The notes beneath the pieces were generated by a model. The model ran no database searches and was not told where the DNA came from. It worked only from the letters and a program-made list of their open reading frames with translations. Shown here piece after piece: positions 1-11,338 of a stretch of 64,000 nucleotides of DNA. The stretch's first letter is position 1, and each line of letters begins with the position of its first letter. The position numbers were made by a program, and so were the translations under genes. Origin of the DNA: Multifurca ochricompacta (Eukaryota > Basidiomycota > Agaricomycetes > Russulales > Russulaceae); the NCBI GenBank assembly GCA_022496185.1, contig WTXG01000022.1, positions 1 through 64,000 on the forward strand. The letters are read 5' to 3'.

Positions 1-126
1 TAGAGTACAGCCTCTTTGACTTTGACTCTTCCCACATAACTCCAAGAGACCCCTTGGTCTCTTATCTGATACACGAACAAATGCTGTCACACAAGTTGTG
101 TGGAACGTCCCGCACCGGACGTAACA
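1..126 (+). repeat. 3' end of the Gypsy 5' LTR
   Basis: These 126 bases match positions 6342-6467 with only a few differences (for example cccacataac versus cccgcataac) and end in CGTAACA, the same terminus as the 3' LTR. The rest of the LTR lies left of the window. Confidence 0.92.
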
Positions 127-148
127 TCAAGTCGAGTCTCCTCCCAAC

Positions 149-1661
149 GTGGCTTCTTCCAGCCAAAGTCAGACCTTGTTTAAAGAAGAGCTCATCGAAC
201 GCAGAGACGAGAATAATCTTTCACAACAGACACTTGGCTCTGCCGTCTGGAAAGACTTGAATCCGAGTTTGGATACTACGTCTATCACGACGGAAGATAC
301 CAACCAGTAGAATACGATGACGAAAAGAGAGTCTGGTATCGTATCCGATACTCGGAAAGTAAGCATTCGTGGGTCACTACCGCTCCGCCCCACCGGAATT
401 TGGGCTTGGACCGTGGAGAGAAAACCCACCCGCGATTGTCACCGACTCAGAACCAGAAGAATACATTGACGAAAGTAGTGAAGACGCACCAGCATTAGCA
501 TTGTCTATGCCTCTGGTTGCACCAGCAGTCGCCACGATCAGAGCACCTGCCTTGACAACTCCTCAGATATCAATACAATCCACCAACACCATCACCCCAT
601 TCTACCAAATATGTCGACCATCACTGCCCAGCTCCCTGACCCGCTCCGCCCCCGCCTCCACCTCCTCCTGCTATCCCAAACATCCCTCCACCATCAGGAC
701 GTCTCTCAGGGATTCTGCCTCAGACCTTCACGGGAGATCGCTCCCAAAGCAAGAAGTTTATGCTGGAGTTCACCACATTTAAGAACTTCAATCATGACGT
801 TGCCCAAATCGTCAACCCTTTTCAACGCACCAACCTCTTTCTCTCACTTATCAGGGGTGACGCAGTTGACGATTGGACAATGGAACAGCTTGAGTGGCTG
901 AATGAGCAGGTAGAGAGTGGCCGCCGCACTACCAGTGAAAGCCTTTGGGAAACCATAGCCCAGAGGTTCAAGGATGCGTTTACTGATGGGCAAGCAAAGC
1001 AGAAGGCGGCTAGGGAACTGAAGTCCCTGCGAATGGAGAAAGGAGAGCTTGATGCCTATGTGGCAAAGTTCCGAAGCCTGGCAAACCGAGCAGGCTATGA
1101 TACAGACAAAGAAGCAACCTTGGACCTCTTCTCCCAAGGATTGCCGAACCCGCTCGTCAAGAATATTATCCAGTTTCACCACCTGCATGACTGGGACGAG
1201 TGGGTTGACGCTGCCCGACAACAGCAGCAGGACTATCTGGACTTCCAAACTCGATTTGGAGTCGACACAAAGAAAGGAAAGACTCAAGAGCAGTGGAAGA
1301 CAGCGTTTGGGGTTAAACCAACGCATGCCACCCAAAGAGATCCCAATGCTATGGACACCTCAGCAGACAGGATCAAGGCAAGGGCCACGCTCACCGAGGA
1401 TGAACGACAGACATTGATGAAGGAAGGGCGTGTTTCCGCTGTAAAGGACAAGGACATATGTCCCGAGACTGTCCAAAGAAGGGGGTACGAGTCGCAGAAG
1501 CTACCACCACACCTGTGGCCCCCGTGCGCAACAACCCGCCTGCCGTAGACAAACGAACCAAAGAAGAAAAAGCCCAAGACATCTGGGCAAGTATGATGAA
1601 AGAGAGTGAGGAAGTGCGGGCCATCCTTGTCGAGAAGGCATTCGCAAAGAAGGATTTTTGA
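149..1661 (+). pseudogene. gag: Gypsy gag, frameshifted (capsid plus CCHC zinc knuckle)
   Basis: The Gag coding sequence is spread over three frames. Capsid-like sequence runs at 760-1430 in one frame. A CCHC knuckle (CFRC, then H and C at the spacing C-x2-C-x4-H-x4-C, about 1431-1472) lies in another frame that continues to 1661. The likely start codon reads GTG at 149, followed by a short Ser/Gln-rich N-terminus. Gag packages the element RNA, and the knuckle binds nucleic acid. At least two single-base shifts separate the parts, one just before the knuckle at about 1421-1430, so no full-length Gag can be made from this copy. Confidence 0.8.
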
Positions 1662-2852
1662 TAAGCTCTACCCCATCGGCCTGGGCACGAGCACTCCATG
1701 TTACCTCTGTGTATACTAGTCGATTCAAATCTTTGAAAATACCAGTTCATTTCGAGACTACGCAGAGGACGGCCGACCGAGACATCTTAGTGGACTCTGG
1801 AGCTACAGATAACTTCATCAGTCCACGAATGGTTAAAACCTTAGGACTTGGGGTGCAGGCACTTCCCACAGAAAAGAATATCTGGAATATTGACGGGACA
1901 GCCAATCGCACTGGAAAGATCACACACTATACCAACCTGAATGTCCAAGTTGGGGAAATAACGAAAGTTATCCGTTTCCTGATCACCAACTTGGGAGATG
2001 AAGACCTTATCTTGGGATATCCATGGCTTGCTGCATTCGAACCCAAGATCAATTGGACAGACGCGACAATGGACAAAGAGTCCTACCCCACTATCATTGC
2101 GTCAATCGGATATGACTATGCAGTCAGGCATAGGGAAATAAAGGCTACGGACACAAGCAAGGAAGACCTAGGTCACTGCTATGTAACCAAGGCATCAGAA
2201 CTAGCCCAGAAGGCAATACAGGGGCAGACAGAGAAGACTTACAACGACATAGTACCGCATGTCTACCATCGGCATTGGAAGGTGTTCTCCGAAGAAGAGT
2301 CACAGCGATTTCCACCCTCCAGACCATGGGACCATGCCATAGATCTACTCCCTGACACGCCGGCAGCAATAGATTGCAAAATTTACCCTCTGTCCCAGTC
2401 TGAACAAGCAGCCTTAACAGAATTCCTCGAAGAGCATTTGGCAAAGGGATATATTCGCCCATCCAAGTCACAGTATGCCTCACCCTTCTTCTTCATCAAA
2501 AAAGAAGGACGGCAAGCTACGACCAGTCCAGGACTATCGGCGAATCAATGCTCACACTGTGAAAAACGCCTACCCTCTGCCACTTATCTCTGAACTCATT
2601 GACACCATGAGGGATAAGTCCCTCTTCTCCAAAATGGATGTACAATGGGGTTACAACAATGTCAGGATCAAAGATGGCGACCAGTGTAAGGCCGCATTCA
2701 AGACAAATCAAGGGCTGTTTGAACCAAATGTCATGTTCTTTGGCCTTACTAATTCACCGGCAACATTCCAATCCATGATGAATCACATCTTCCGCGACCT
2801 TATTCTCACCAGTGAAGTGGTGGTTTACATGGATGACATTTTAGTAGCCACC
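1658..2852 (+). pseudogene. pol: Gypsy pol: aspartic protease and truncated reverse transcriptase
   Basis: The retroviral-type protease has its catalytic LVDSGATDNF at about 1789-1818, and reverse transcriptase follows. The frame changes near the A-run at about 2500 (from the frame of 1658 to that of 2475), which implies a one-base indel. The RT catalytic YMDD box is present at about 2827-2838, and the sequence breaks off four codons later at 2852, exactly where an inverted LTR begins. The RT thumb, the whole RNase H and the N-terminal zinc part of integrase are missing. The remnant cannot reverse-transcribe. Confidence 0.88.
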
Positions 2853-3427
2853 TGTTATGTCCAGTGCGGGACGTTCCACACGACTTGTGTGACAGCGTGA
2901 TACAGGGGTTCGGATAAGAAACCAATAAGGTCTCTTGGAGTGAAGTGTGACGAGTCAAAGTCAAAGAGGCTGTACTCTAAGACGATGGTAAGCGGAAAGT
3001 GCCAGAAGCACTTGAGACAGACAGTTGTTTCAAGAGGACAAGTCCAGAAGACTAGCACTGATGTATTCAATAAGTCGAGTCTAAGGTCTACCCGGGTAGC
3101 TATAGCGGACTTATATACGTAAGGCAGTGGGTGTCTACGAGATAAAGATATGGAGTCAAGTGGGCCCAAATATCTGAAAGCGGAGGGCATAAAGCCTGGC
3201 TTCTACTGATAGGGATTAAGTAAATGTCCGGTTGTATGATAAGGAGATAAGTGATAAGCAAGGAAGCAAGTAGGTAAACATGAACAAGCAAACGAGTCAC
3301 GGGGATGGATGAAGGGCATGTGATGGATCCCACGATGGAGACGTGATCTGGTAGTGAAGCATGGGCGGCAGGGAGGGGTTATCGTTGGGCAAGAAAAAGA
3401 ATATGGGAAGAGACGGGGTTCGTAACA
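2853..3427 (-). repeat. Inverted solo LTR of the same Gypsy family inside pol
   Basis: This is the reverse complement of the 5877-6467 LTR: it starts TGTTATGTCCAGTGCGGGACG and ends TTCGTAACA, and it shares the TATA-bearing middle (gacttatatacgtaa in reverse). It replaces the pol segment between RT YMDD and the integrase CxxC. The flanks (ccacc left, gatgt right) do not match, so this is not a simple insertion. About 1.2-1.5 kb of pol was lost with it (inferred from what a full pol should contain). Confidence 0.9.
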
Positions 3428-4572
3428 GATGTGCAGCATGTCAAGCGAACAAAGTCAACACACACCCGAAAATCCCACCAGTATACCCCATCACTCCTAT
3501 CTCGTCAACCCCCTTCCAGACTATCGCCATGGACTTCATAGTCAAACTACCCAAGTCACAGGGTTTCGACACTATCCTCACAATCACTGACCACAATTGT
3601 TCCAAGGCGGCCTTGTTTATTCCCTGCAATGAAGCTATTACAGCCGAAGGAGTGGCAAAGCTCTATCTGAACCATGTATACCGCCACTATGGACTTCCTA
3701 GAAAGATTATAACCAACCGAGACATGCAATTCACCTCGGCCTTCGCTAAAGCCCTGTGCAAAACATTAGACATTACACAGAATATCTCAACGGCTTACCA
3801 TCCACAGACAGACGGGCAGTCTGAGCGAACAAACCAATGGTTAGAACAATACCTTCGGTTTTGGTGCAACGCCCGACAAGATGACTGGGCAGAATGGTTA
3901 TCAACTGCGGAGTTTGCTCACAACTCATGGCCCAACGGGACAACAAAAGCCACCCCATTTTCCCTTATCATGGGCTGGACTCCACGTACCACATGGGCCG
4001 ATAAACCCATTAATGTCCCCTCAGTAACCCAGCGGATAAGCCAATGGAAACAGTTACAGCAATCCGCCAATGAAAACCTGGTAAAGGCACAGCAACTTAT
4101 GGCAGCAGGGCTGAGTACATTCACACCTTATCAGACCAATGATTGGGTATGGCTGGAGGGACGAAACATTCACACCTCACACCCCTCGGCCAAACTAGCA
4201 CCCCGACGCCGTGGACCCTTCCAGATCACACGGAAGCTGTCAGATGTGTCCTACGAGCTGCAATTGCCGCTAAAATGGAAGATCCACCCCATCTTCCATG
4301 CCAAGCTTCTGACCCCGTATAAGGAAACCTCCATGCATGGAGGGAACTTCCCAAGACCCCCACCTGACCTTATCGACGGGGAAGAGGAGTGGGAAGTAGA
4401 ACGCGTTCTAGACTTGAAGCGACAAGGCTGAGGGCGCAAGCTGTATTACCTGATCAAGTGGAAAGGATTTCCAGCCTCTGACAACTCGTGGGAGCCAGCC
4501 GGGGATATCTTTGCCCCGGACCTTATCTCGGAGTTCCATGCCCGACACCCAGAAGCGCCCAAGAACAGTTAA
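3428..4572 (+). pseudogene. pol: Gypsy integrase core and C-terminal chromodomain, one nonsense codon
   Basis: The sequence begins with the CxxC half of the integrase zinc-binding HHCC (CAACQANK). The DDE core follows (AMDF, TNRD, then DGQSERTNQ carrying the Glu), then a C-terminal SH3-like region (ending near FHAKLL) and a chromodomain (EVERVLDLK..LIKWKGF..SWEP). Integrase inserts the cDNA, and chromodomains direct integration toward chromatin with particular histone marks. A TGA at 4429-4431 interrupts the chromodomain where CGA (Arg) is expected, a CpG transition. Downstream coding resumes in the same frame and ends at TAA 4570-4572. The N-terminal HH half is missing because of the inverted LTR upstream. 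Confidence 0.92.
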
Positions 4573-4649
4573 AAGGAGACAACCCAGAACCCTGTCTAGT
4601 TCCCCAGTACATGCTCTCCCAGCAACGTTCTAACACCATCCAATCTATC

Positions 4650-5845
4650 ATGTCTTTTGTCGCTGCCAACGCTGCCGTCGATGCCTTCACGGCCACCACC
4701 GTAGTTGTCGAGAACTTCCCATCTGCTCATCCTTCTACACGCCCTTCCTCCCCTATCGATTACGAAGCCGCCGAGGCCCGAGTCAAAAACCAATCCCCCA
4801 ACCCCAATGACGACTTCGACCACTGTGAGGAACCCCACCCAAATGACCTCTTGGGGATGGAGTTGGATGACGAAGTTCCAGAATTCCCGTTTTTCGTCAA
4901 CAACCCAAACTCATCCATGTATTACCCTCTCGAGATCACCATGGCCGATGGAAAGGTCACCATAGCTAAGTACATCTTCTATACCAATGGAGGGATGGAC
5001 GTGGCGGATGCATGAAGAAGAACGGTCCAGTCTATGGGGCCCCGGTCTACTTGGAAGAAAGGTACACAGGGCGTCTCCACCATACAATGAGCGATGAGCA
5101 GCTCGGACACCTAGCTGCCAATGACTCCCGAGCCTTCGCAATCGATGAAGTCCTGAATGACATGCGCCTTCCGCGTCTCAAAGCCGAGGTGATGAGACTG
5201 CAGAAGAACCTGACATTGCGCACGACACTCAACAAGCAGTATAAAGAACATGCAAAGATGATGACACGACTGACGAGTGGGATGTTCCAGGTGGAACAGG
5301 AATTGGTGGAGATCAGGAAGAGGTTGGAAAAGGGAGATGCGTATCAAACTATCGCCGAAAGGTACGCTGACACGTATGCACGACCCCTCCCCCCACGATC
5401 TTTGGGGGCCCTCCCACGCTGCTGCCAAACCGGTTCGAGATGCCGCGGATGCATGAGAACCCCGAGGAGAGACATGTTGGCGTGCAACAGCAAGTATCAC
5501 ATCAGTTGGAACTGTCCCCTCAACCGCAAGTGGTGCCGTCACTGCCGCAGCAATCAGCATTGGAGCAGGTTCTGTATCTTCCGTCGCGTTGGCGTCGCCC
5601 TGACCATCATCAACCCTTCCGGATGGTGTGGCAAGTGCCTTCACCACAACTCGGGACATCGCAAGCTGGACTGCCCTGTCCATGACCTCTGCTACTCATG
5701 TGGGCAGCGTGGCCCTTACGGGTTCCTCTGCGCTCATCAATGTCCCCAGGATTCAGACAAAGAAAATTACTCCCTGGATGATCGTAATGTAGCCGATGAC
5801 TATCTAGACCTGGTGCAGGATGATGATGGTACGAGTCGCTTCTAG
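4650..5845 (+). pseudogene. Gypsy accessory ORF: acidic N-terminus, coiled coil, Cys/His-rich tail
   Basis: A second gene lies after pol in the same orientation. Part one (ATG 4650 to TGA 5015, 121 codons) is Ala/Thr/Pro-rich, then acidic. Part two (ATG 5012-5845, 277 aa) overlaps it by ATGA. Its first half is predicted helical (Leu/Glu/Lys/Arg-rich, about residues 45-120), and its C-terminal half has about 20 Cys with His in zinc-ribbon or knuckle-like spacings (for example WCRHC, WCGKCLHH, CYSCGQRG), ending in an acidic tail. The protein sense runs smoothly across the overlap, so the two parts may be one ORF split by a one-base deletion, although coupled re-initiation is possible. I do not recognise a named domain. 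A nucleic-acid-binding, Gag-like or nucleocapsid-like role is a guess from the Cys/His spacing. Confidence 0.7.
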
Positions 5846-5876
5846 CTGGGTCTGCTAGAACCAGAAGAGGGGGTGA

Positions 5877-6467
5877 TGTTACGACCCCTGCCTAGCAACC
5901 CGATTTTCTTCACGCTCCCCAATGACGACCCTTCTCTTCCACCCACTCTCCACTTCTTGATTACGTCCCCTTCCTGGGACCCATCACGTGCCCTGCTCCC
6001 TTCCCCGTGACCGCCTTTGACCTTGTTGACATTACTGTACTCATGTTTGGCCTCCTTATCTCTTATCCGTTATCTCTTATCTCTAAGACCGGACACTTAC
6101 TTAATTCCCTATCAGAAGCTAGGCTTTACGCCCTCCGCTTTCGTATATTTGGGCCCACATGATTCTGTCTTATCTTATCTTTAGACGCTCATTCAATTAC
6201 GTATATAAGTCCACTGTAGCTACCTTGTAGACCTCAGACTCGACTTATTGAATACATCGGTGCTTGTCTTCTGGACTTCCCTTTGAACGCTCTGACTCAA
6301 TCATCTCAAGTACTTCTGGTACTTTCCGCTCAACATCGTCTTAGAGTACAGCCTCTTTGACTTTGACTCTTCCCGCATAACTCCAAGAGACCCCTTGGTC
6401 TCTTATCTGATACACAAACAAACGCTGTCACACAAGTCGTGTGGAACGTCCCGCACCGGACGTAACA
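5877..6467 (+). repeat. Gypsy 3' LTR (591 bp)
   Basis: The LTR runs from TGTTACGACC to CGGACGTAACA. It carries a TATA-like box (gtatataag, about 6200) and stretches rich in cttatct. Its last 126 bp match 1-126. A reverse-oriented copy is at 51081-51668 and a rearranged one at 2853-3427. Confidence 0.93.
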
Positions 6468-7814
6468 CCTCAATGCGCACACGCGCACTTCACTTCCTAT
6501 CGACATCTGGCATCATCGCATGGGGCACATGTCATACGATGCCCTGAAGCGATACCATGAATCTGTAAAAGGTATAACTCTCGATGCTCCGATCAGTCAT
6601 GATCAGTTGCCGTGTTCCGGGTGCGAACTCAGGAAACAGTCGCGACTTCCCTTCAAGTCTTCTCACAAGCAATCAGACCGGCTACTTCAAATCATACACA
6701 GCGATCTGGCCAGGCTGATGCAAGTCCAATCCATTCAAGGCGCACTTTATATTGCAACGTTTATCGATGACTACTCCAGGCATGGAGTGGTGTACTTCCT
6801 AAAGAGTAAGGATCAGTGTGCAGCCGCTTTCAAGAAGTTCCTGGCCTGGGCAGAGACCCAGACTTCGGAAAAACTGCACACGCTACACTCTGACCAGGGA
6901 GGGGAGTATTTGTCAGGCGCTCTTCGATCAGTATTGGATGAGAAGGGAATCGAGCACAAGTTAATGATGCCGGGTTCACCACAACAAAATGGGATAGCCG
7001 AGCAATGGAACAGGACGATCCTTGACAAGGCGCGCTCGATGTTACATGGCGCCGGATTGTCCCTCGGCTTCTGGGAGTTGGCAGTGGATACTGCTGTGCA
7101 TACTTACAACAGGACTCCCACCCACACGATAGGTTGGCGCACACCGCATGAGCTCTGGAGTGCTGGTCACACTCCAGACATTTCATACTTCCGGGTCTTT
7201 GGATGCAAGGCATATGTACACGTGCCTGAGGACAAATGCAGGAAGCTCAATCCGAGATCGATCGAGGCTACGTTTGTCGGGTATGAACCGGGTTCAAAGG
7301 GTTACTGGTTATGGAATAAGAGTACCCGAGCGGTCATCATGTCTTGCGACGTGATCTTTGATGAGTGTTCCTTTCCATTTCAGGATAGTGGTGAGCCGTC
7401 CACTAGTTCTGAGAACCCCATGGCCCTTGAGGGGCCCCTGGCAGTTTCATTTCCTATGACAGTCTCTACACAGGGACTAGGGGAGGTCCGTCCACCAAGG
7501 ACACCTTCCCCTGATGCTACACAATGCGCACAAGTTTCCATTCCTGTCACTCCACCTTCTTGCGCTGCACTGCAAGAACCTCCACCCCGTGCACCACGAA
7601 ACCGGACTTTCTGGGTTCAGCAGACTGGTGACCCTGCTTCACAGGTTGTGCCCCCTCGGAGACTGCGAGAGAACCCTCGCAGAAATCCACGGTACTTCGG
7701 TGAAGACAATGCCGAGTTGGATGATCAAGGGCACCTGGGTGAACAGGCTTTGCTAGCAGCAGCCACTTATCATGACCCACTAACGTATCGGGAAGCGATG
7801 AAATCAGAGTTTGC
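6468..7814 (+). pseudogene. pol: Copia A GAG-pre-integrase, integrase and linker
   Basis: The sequence opens in the HxxxH..CxxC zinc region (IWHHRMGHMS then CSGCELRKQS). The DDE integrase core follows (HSDLA, FIDDYSRHG, HSDQGGEY, SPQQNGIAEQWNR), then the GKAYVH..FVGYEPGSKGY C-terminal region and a Pro/Ser-rich linker with RRLRENPRRNPRYFGEDN, ending EAMKSEFA where element B is inserted. The local frame is open for about 1.3 kb. Translation as it stands would run into the LTR of B and stop at 7858-7860. Confidence 0.9.
7810..7814. repeat. Left target-site duplication of Copia B (tttgc)
   Basis: TTTGC here is repeated at 13079-13083 immediately after the right LTR of B. A 5-bp duplication is the Copia integrase signature. 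Confidence 0.96.
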
Positions 7815-8222
7815 TGTTGATTTGAGCAGCAGCGAGTTAGATAAGCGCTACCTAGTTTAGTAGCAATAATTCAGTTTAGTTGGTTAAAACTGATAATATT
7901 ATGTTTACCTAGTTTAGTAGCAATAACTGTGTGATGTAATGCATTAACTAAGTAAGGTAAGAGATAAGATAAGTAATACTCACTTCAGTTTAGTTGGTTA
8001 AAACTGAAGTGACAAGTACACGAAGGGATGTCCTTAAATACTAAAAGAGAGTGTAATCCTAGTTTGTAGAACAATACTATCTAAGTCCATTGTCCTACAG
8101 TCACAAGAGAGAATAAAGAGCGTTTGTGGATTGTCCTTTATCAATCAGTCAAAGCACGCCACAAGTGTGCATGGTGGTAATGCCACTCGGGTTGATCCGG
8201 TGGCTTTGGGTCCGTCTCAACA
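7815..8222 (-). repeat. Copia B 3' LTR (408 bp)
   Basis: The ends are TGTTGA..CTCAACA. Within it are a TATA-like box (minus TATTTAAGGA, 8031-8040), hairpin H1 at 7981-8011 and shorter repeats of the same loop near 7870-7892. Confidence 0.95.
7981..8011 (-). promoter_or_regulatory. LTR hairpin H1 downstream of the TATA box (Copia B)
   Basis: CACTTCAGTTT and AAACTGAAGTG form an 11-bp perfect inverted repeat around a short AGTTGGTTA loop. A shorter copy with the same loop lies about 100 bp away at 7870-7892. The right LTR has the identical hairpin at 12837-12867. Confidence 0.7.
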
Positions 8223-8249
8223 TTCCCCTGTGATTAAGACAATCCCAGA

Positions 8250-9782
8250 TCAGAGTAAACCTAATCTGGTGACAAAATCAGTAAGCTGCACGTGAGCGTG
8301 CGGCTTAGTAAAACCATCAGCAAGCATGTCATTGGTCGGCGTCCTGATAAGAGTGATGAAGCCTTTTTCGACATATTCGTGGATTGCATGATACTTGATG
8401 GAGATATGTTTTGATTGTCTCCCGGTCACGGGATTGAGCGCCAAGTCGACAGCGCCTTTGTTGTTGCCATGTAAGGGAATCGGATCGGAAACGTCGTAGC
8501 CGATCTCCGAGAGGAAACTGCGGTACCAGGTGGCTTGGTTGGCCACGTCGGCCATCGCCATGTATTCGGCGTGTGTGGTGCTTTGAGCCACTGTCTTCTG
8601 CTTGCGTGATGTCCAAGAGATAGCGGCATTGGCAAGAAGGAAAACGTAGCCCGAGGTGGAATGGTAGTCGTCTGCATCATCTCCAAGACTAGAGTCTGAG
8701 TAGCCAACAAGGCCATCTCTGCGCGTTCCATCGTAGTGAAGCCGAAGGTCTGCTGTACCTTTGAGGTAGGCGAGAACGTACTTGGCAAGACGGAGGTGTT
8801 GGGGTGAAGGGTTTGCGGCATACTGAGCTAGCCGCGCGACTGCAAAAGAAATGTCTGGGCGAGTCCCAATTTGCACGTACAGGAGACTGCCTATGATCTG
8901 CTGGTATTGCTTGATTTCAGAGGGTGTTGCCTGCGCAGTGTGCTTTACCAGGTGTGCCTCAGCACCAGCGGGAAGTGGAGTGCGTGCGGGGTTTGCATCT
9001 GCCATCCCAAAGCATTCAACAATCTCTAAGATGTACCTTGATTGGTCAATGTCCAAGCGTTTGAGTGAACGATTGTGAGTGATCCGGACTCCGAGATAAG
9101 AGTCAATTTCGCCTAAGTCTGTCATATCATAGCACTTAGATAATGTGGACTTGATCTTGGTTATCTCTTGGGCAGAGTTGCCTAGAAGTGTGATGTCATC
9201 GACATAGAGGATGATAATTACTGTACCCTCCCCGTCTTGGCGATGAAACATGTAAACTCCTGCATCAGAGTAGGTGCGCGTGAAGCCGAGCTCCAATAGA
9301 ACTCCATGGAATTGTAAGTTCCATGTGCGTGAGGCTTGCTTGAGGCCGTAAATTGCCTTTTTGAGGAGACAAACCTTGTTCTCCTGGCTGGAGCTGATGA
9401 AACCTTGTGGTTGCTCCATATAGATCTCTTCATCCAGTAACCCGTTAAGGAATGCCGACTTGACGTCCATTTGATGGATCTCCCAATCCTCTAGCGCGGC
9501 CAATGCTAGCAAGAGTCTCAACGACTCAAACCGGGCAACTGGTGAGAAGGTTTCATCGTAATCAATCCCCTGTATCTGTGTAAATCCCTTAGCTACCAAA
9601 CGCGCGCGAAAGCGTCCATCGGCTTTGCGCTTGAATACCCATTTAGATTTGACAGGTTTCTGGCCCACAGGTAAATCGACCAAGGTCCAGGTGCCGTTCT
9701 TGGCAAGCGCGTCGATCTCATATTGACAGGCATCTTGCCATTCATCGGCGAACTCCGAGTTCATAGCCTCCCTAAAAGTCAA
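8250..9782 (-). CDS. pol: Copia B reverse transcriptase and RNase H
   Basis: This open frame of 510 codons covers the RVT_2-type reverse transcriptase (WVFKRKADG..RLVAKGFTQ, MDVKSAFLNG, catalytic LYVDDITLLG) and Copia RNase H (YSDSSLGDD, SWTSRKQKTVAQSTTHAEY, DNKGAVDLALNP). It copies element RNA into cDNA and removes the RNA template. It is part of a larger gag-pol polyprotein whose upstream section is in another frame (boundary near 9780), so the isolated ORF has no genuine start codon. Catalytic residues are intact. It ends 28 bp from the 3' LTR. Confidence 0.93.
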   Translation of the reverse strand: MTFREAMNSEFADEWQDACQYEIDALAKNGTWTLVDLPVGQKPVKSKWVFKRKADGRFRARLVAKGFTQIQGIDYDETFSPVARFESLRLLLALAALEDWEIHQMDVKSAFLNGLLDEEIYMEQPQGFISSSQENKVCLLKKAIYGLKQASRTWNLQFHGVLLELGFTRTYSDAGVYMFHRQDGEGTVIIILYVDDITLLGNSAQEITKIKSTLSKCYDMTDLGEIDSYLGVRITHNRSLKRLDIDQSRYILEIVECFGMADANPARTPLPAGAEAHLVKHTAQATPSEIKQYQQIIGSLLYVQIGTRPDISFAVARLAQYAANPSPQHLRLAKYVLAYLKGTADLRLHYDGTRRDGLVGYSDSSLGDDADDYHSTSGYVFLLANAAISWTSRKQKTVAQSTTHAEYMAMADVANQATWYRSFLSEIGYDVSDPIPLHGNNKGAVDLALNPVTGRQSKHISIKYHAIHEYVEKGFITLIRTPTNDMLADGFTKPHAHVQLTDFVTRLGLL

Positions 9783-11338
9783 CGGATCGTGATAAGCGGC
9801 AGCTGCGAGAAGTGCCGTGTGACCCAGTCTCCGTTTGCATCAAGTGCGGCATTGTCCTCATTGTAGTAACGAGGGTTTGCTGAGGGTTTGGCCGCAGCCG
9901 CAGGAGATCCTCCGAGGTGGAGTCTGCGCAATGTCGGGACCAGAGAATACGGGAAGTGGGTGCATAAGTGGGGGAAGCGTCTAAGACTTCGGGTTCAGGA
10001 CCTGAAAGGCGTTGTGGGGTAGCTGGTGGAGATGGTGTCCTTGGCGGAGCGGCCACTCCAGAAGCGATTGCTGGGATAGCGGAGGATGTGGGGACAGTGA
10101 CGGCCAGTGGTCCTTCAAGGACCGGGGGTTGTGTGGGCGAGGCAGATGGCTGGCTGCTCTCCTGAAAAGGAAAGGAACTCTCGTTGAATGCTACATTGCA
10201 TGACAGAGCTATTGATTGGGTATGTCGATTCCAGAACCGGTAACCCTTAGAACCCGGCTCATACCCTACAAGCATCATCTCGACCGATCGCGGATTGAGT
10301 TTCTTACGCTTGTTCTCAGGCACGTGTACATATGCCTTACAGCCAAAGACTGGAAATATGAGACATCCGGAGCGTGACCACCACTCCAGAGCTCATGTGG
10401 GTGCGCCAACCTATCGTTCTGCTGGGAGTCCTATTGTAAGTGTGAACGGCAGTATCCACTGCCAGCTCCCAGAAGCCGAGGGACAAGCCAGCGCCATGTA
10501 GCATCGCCTGCACTTTGTCCATGATGGTTCAATTCCATTGCTCAGCTATGCCGTTTTGTTGCGGCGAACCTGGCATCTTAGCTTATGTTCGATCCCCTTT
10601 TGGTCCAGTACAGTTCTCACGGCGCCTGATAAGAACTCCCCCCCGCGGTCAGAATGCAGCGAAGCAGTTCTCAGTCGTCTGGGTCTCAGCCCAGGAGAGG
10701 AACTTTTTGAACGCGGCGGCAAGCTGATCTTTGCTTCGGAGAAAGTACACTACCCCATGTCTGGAATAGTCATCGACAAACGTTGGATGTAAAGTGCGCC
10801 TTGGAGAGACTGTTTCTGCATCGGGCCGGCTAGATCGCTGTGAACGATTTGTAGACGCCAATCCGAGCGCTTGTGAGAGACCGAAAAGGGTAGCCGCGAC
10901 TGTTTCCCAAATTCACACCGGGACATGGGACTGGTCGGAGACGATCGAAGCATCAAGCGAGATTCCTTTTACGGAAGAATGATACCGTTTGAGGGGTTGT
11001 AAGACATGTGCCCCATATGGCGATGCCAAAGGTCGATAGGATGAGACATGTGCGTGTGCGTGTGCGCGTGAAGGGTGGAGATGGAGGCATCCAGCCAATA
11101 GAGGTTGTCCTCCAGGTACCCTTGCACGATTTTCTGGTTTTGTACCATAATAGTAAAAACTTATCAGTGAATGAGATCTGAGCACCCCTTTGTGCAAGAG
11201 CGCACGTAGAGATGAAGCGCGTCCGAACATCTGGAATGTGAAGAACATTATTCAGGGTAACCTCAGAATCTCGACTCCCAAGAGTGGTTTTGAAGACCAC
11301 CTTCCTGACACCGATTTGTTTGACGTTGGAGTTGTCGC
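9780..11338 (-). pseudogene. pol: Copia B GAG-pre-integrase and integrase, frameshifted
   Basis: Recognisable pieces are scattered over three frames: a pre-integrase zinc region (about 10900-11250, with FGIAIWG and RCEFGKQSRLPF), the integrase core (SDLAGPMQ, FVDDYSRHG, GLSLGFWELAVDTAVHTYNRTP) and a C-terminal region (KLNPRSVEMMLVGYEPGSKGY at about 10240-10300) followed by the Pro/Ser linker. At least three frame changes are needed to read through, so this section is non-functional. Confidence 0.85.

Larger units (their letters stand above)
1..6467 (+). mobile_element. Ty3/Gypsy chromovirus, 5' end outside window, degenerate
   Basis: This LTR retrotransposon reads on the plus strand: end of the 5' LTR (1-126), gag with a CCHC knuckle, protease, partial reverse transcriptase, an inverted LTR, integrase with a terminal chromodomain, a Cys-rich accessory ORF, and a full 3' LTR (5877-6467). 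The 3' LTR repeats the 1-126 sequence almost exactly, which fixes the element boundaries. Order PR-RT-IN plus a chromodomain is the hallmark of chromoviruses. Frameshifts, a nonsense codon and loss of RNase H and the N-terminal integrase make this copy inactive. It sits inside the GAG-pre-integrase region of Copia element A, whose reading frame resumes at 6468. The target-site duplication cannot be checked because the left flank is off the window. Confidence 0.93.
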
